From Isoetes engelmannii (Eukaryota; Streptophyta; Lycopodiopsida; Isoetales; Isoetaceae): DNA of 20,146 nt. The stretch's first letter is position 1; the number at the start of each line of letters is the position of its first letter. The notes below the pieces were generated by a model, which had not been told where the DNA came from, did no database searches, and saw only the letters and a program-made list of their open reading frames with translations. The position numbers and the translations under genes are program-made. Positions 19,093 to 20,146 of this stretch are shown here, in pieces. Location of the stretch: contig JAANSK020288712.1 in the NCBI GenBank assembly GCA_011763485.2, positions 1 through 20,146 of the forward strand, written 5' to 3'.

Positions 19093-19337
19093 TGTAACGT
19101 TACCAAGGTCTTATGTATGGGTGGTTACCAAGGGAGGCACCCATGGAGACTCGAACTCGAGACCTGCTCTGATACCAATTGTAACATTCCTAATCGATAT
19201 GCCCTTAACCAACTGGACAAAACCGTGTAGATGTTTACGAGTAGTCGCTTCTACTCATTTATGTCGGTGTCTCGGGAATGCCCCACAGGCACATTCAAGG
19301 ATCAAATACTTGAGCGGTCTACCATGGGCATGTTACA
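19093..19337 (-). mobile_element. TRIM 2, same family, inverted and internally deleted
   Basis: On the minus strand, a 158-bp 5' LTR (19337-19180) starts TGTAACATGCCCATGG and ends GGAATGTTACA. It is followed after two bases by the primer site TGGTATCAGAGC (exact complement at 19166-19177). The next part of the interior, TTCGAGTCTCCATGGG, matches TRIM 1. The 3' LTR is almost gone: only TGTAACGTTAC remains at 19093-19103. The 5-bp duplication TCCTA at 19088-19092 and 19338-19342 nevertheless frames the whole, so the internal loss happened before insertion or left the outer end intact. Confidence 0.88.
19166..19177 (-). other. Primer-binding site of TRIM 2
   Basis: GCTCTGATACCA on the plus strand is the complement of the canonical initiator-tRNA-Met primer site, without mismatch. 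Confidence 0.9.
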
Positions 19338-19604
19338 TCCTAGCGTGCATGATGTCATTCAAAATGCCATGACTTCTCCTATAGTGTTTTCTCTGAATGG
19401 AAAGATAGTGCAAGGTGCTCTTGAAATGGTCTCGAGCATTATGAACCAATGGCTGGAATTGAAGAGGATAGACCATATGGCGAGGCGGCACAATGCTGTA
19501 ATGAACATGAATTAGGTACTGTATGTGTTTTGCTTCCTTTTTCTTTTTGTTTCTTCATTTGCTCTGAATTGATGCTGCAAAGGGAAAATCAGTATGACAA
19601 GAAA

Positions 19605-19610
19605 AATAAA
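19605..19610 (+). terminator. Possible poly(A) signal of the HUH-like locus
   Basis: AATAAA lies 90 bp after the last stop codon of the broken HUH-like frame, in a suitable AT-rich context. It is a common hexamer, so the support is positional only. Confidence 0.3.
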
Positions 19611-19615
19611 TAAAG

Positions 19616-20070
19616 CTCTTCTAAATGCCACTTGGATTGTGGCGGGAAAAAAAGGCATGGTTACGTGATTAAGAAAAACATCCTTTGTGCTTTTGTGGTA
19701 TTGACGCAATGGAGAAAATGAATGTTCCATTTGTGCCCAAAAAAAAAAAACCTTGAAAAATAAAAAAGATAACGGAAAAAGCATGCATGATTTGTTTATG
19801 TGCATTAGCATGTGCGTGGAAATATCCCCTGCTCTTTACCGGCAGACCAACCGCTTGGAGCTGTGTTTTGTGCAAGGGGTTCGATTTCCTTGGCTTGTGT
19901 TCTAGGGTGTAAATATGCTAATGCTACCCGAAAAAACGCGAAAGCACTTAGCACCTAAAGCACTTGTGGTCGAGAGAAAACTTGACCGCCCGTAATTAAT
20001 ACCTCATACTATCTCGACCTCGGTTCCCATGGGCAAAGCTTCCACTCACTTTTCTGTTTCATTTGATCCT
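19616..20070. other. Intergenic stretch
   Basis: No coding frame is supported. GGTTCGATTTCC at about 19879-19890 resembles a polymerase III B box, but no A box or tRNA fold is found at the right distance. A run of A lies at 19740-19750. Confidence 0.4.
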
Positions 20071-20129
20071 GTGACGACCTATACGTATTCCGACCAAATA
20101 CGCGTATTCTGACCATATACGGTCGTCAC
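20071..20129. repeat. Palindrome with GTGACGACC arms
   Basis: GTGACGACC at 20071-20079 pairs with GGTCGTCAC at 20121-20129, and a TATA step inside each arm extends the pairing with one bulged base. Between the arms a short unit (TACG.TATTC.GACCA) occurs twice in tandem. It may be the terminus or subterminal region of an element that continues beyond the window. Confidence 0.65.
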
Positions 20130-20146
20130 ACGGACATCATGCATGG

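Larger units (their letters stand above)
17072..19515 (+). pseudogene. Decayed HUH-endonuclease (Rep-like) gene, candidate Replitron relic
   Basis: Coding-like peptide segments follow one another in changing frames: 17072-17131, 17160-17261, 17812-17982, about 17932-18146, about 18133-18388, about 18379-18470, 18720-18790, and a final exon from about 18884 to a TAG at 19513-19515. In order they carry F-L-D-I-S-V-T (17920-17940, motif I-like), D-H-L-H-Y-Q (18051-18068, the H-u-H motif II) and V-G-Y-C-V-K-N (around 18218-18229, YxxK motif III). Gaps are about 38 and 54 codons. That order and spacing match HUH nucleases such as CRESS-virus Rep and the Replitron transposases of green algae, which nick single-stranded DNA through the tyrosine. 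A pyrimidine-rich acceptor (TTTGCAG at 18883) implies at least one intron. Two TRIMs, several frameshifts and a run of eight G near 18698 break it. A decayed plant gene of unknown kind is the main alternative. Confidence 0.55.

Noticed and set aside
17812-19515. Helitron as the source of the HUH-like motifs
   Set aside because: There is no helicase motif, no second catalytic tyrosine nearby and no recognisable TC...CTRR ends.
19879-19890. B-box-like GGTTCGATTTCC as a sign of a tRNA or SINE
   Set aside because: There is no A box at the expected distance, no cloverleaf and no 3' tail.

Overview
This window is nuclear DNA of a flowering plant. It is AT-rich and sparsely genic, the one intact gene carries many GT-AG introns, and it holds several classes of plant transposon. 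I cannot place the species; nothing decides between monocot, magnoliid or eudicot. The clearest gene lies on the minus strand between about 15.45 kb and 9.25 kb. It has 17 coding exons, and when these are joined every splice phase agrees and they give a 762-residue WD40 protein of the WDR48/UAF1 type (Arabidopsis LRS1 is the counterpart). 

Layout: 1-640 has no supported gene. 640-1180 carries an 85-bp direct duplication. About 1182-2591 is an imperfect long inverted repeat enclosing the C-terminal part of a hAT transposase. 2592-5800 is non-repetitive AT-rich sequence with three weak candidate exons and two tandem duplications. 5800-8860 is a gene-poor AT-rich stretch. 9258-15450 is the WDR48-like gene with its leader. 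Its promoter is abutted by a 455-bp foldback MITE (15529-15983), followed by a 703-bp PIF/Harbinger-like non-autonomous element (16004-16706, TAA duplication). 

The most unusual part is 17.07-19.52 kb on the plus strand. It is a broken protein-coding locus whose reading frame jumps between the three forward frames. Its pieces carry a candidate HUH-endonuclease signature in the right order: a hydrophobic strand (motif I-like), H-L-H (motif II), and Y-C-V-K (motif III, YxxK). I infer a decayed Rep-like/HUH transposase gene, possibly of the Replitron kind, in a plant genome. Two tiny LTR retrotransposons of one TRIM family have inserted into it in opposite orientations (17384-17812 with GAAGG duplications; 19093-19337 with TCCTA duplications). 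In the second case the reading frame on the two sides is consistent once the insertion is discounted, which shows it was an open frame when hit. 

Apart from the WDR48-like gene, which should work in a deubiquitinase complex, nothing here looks functional as a protein. The rest records layered transposon activity and several short tandem duplications.
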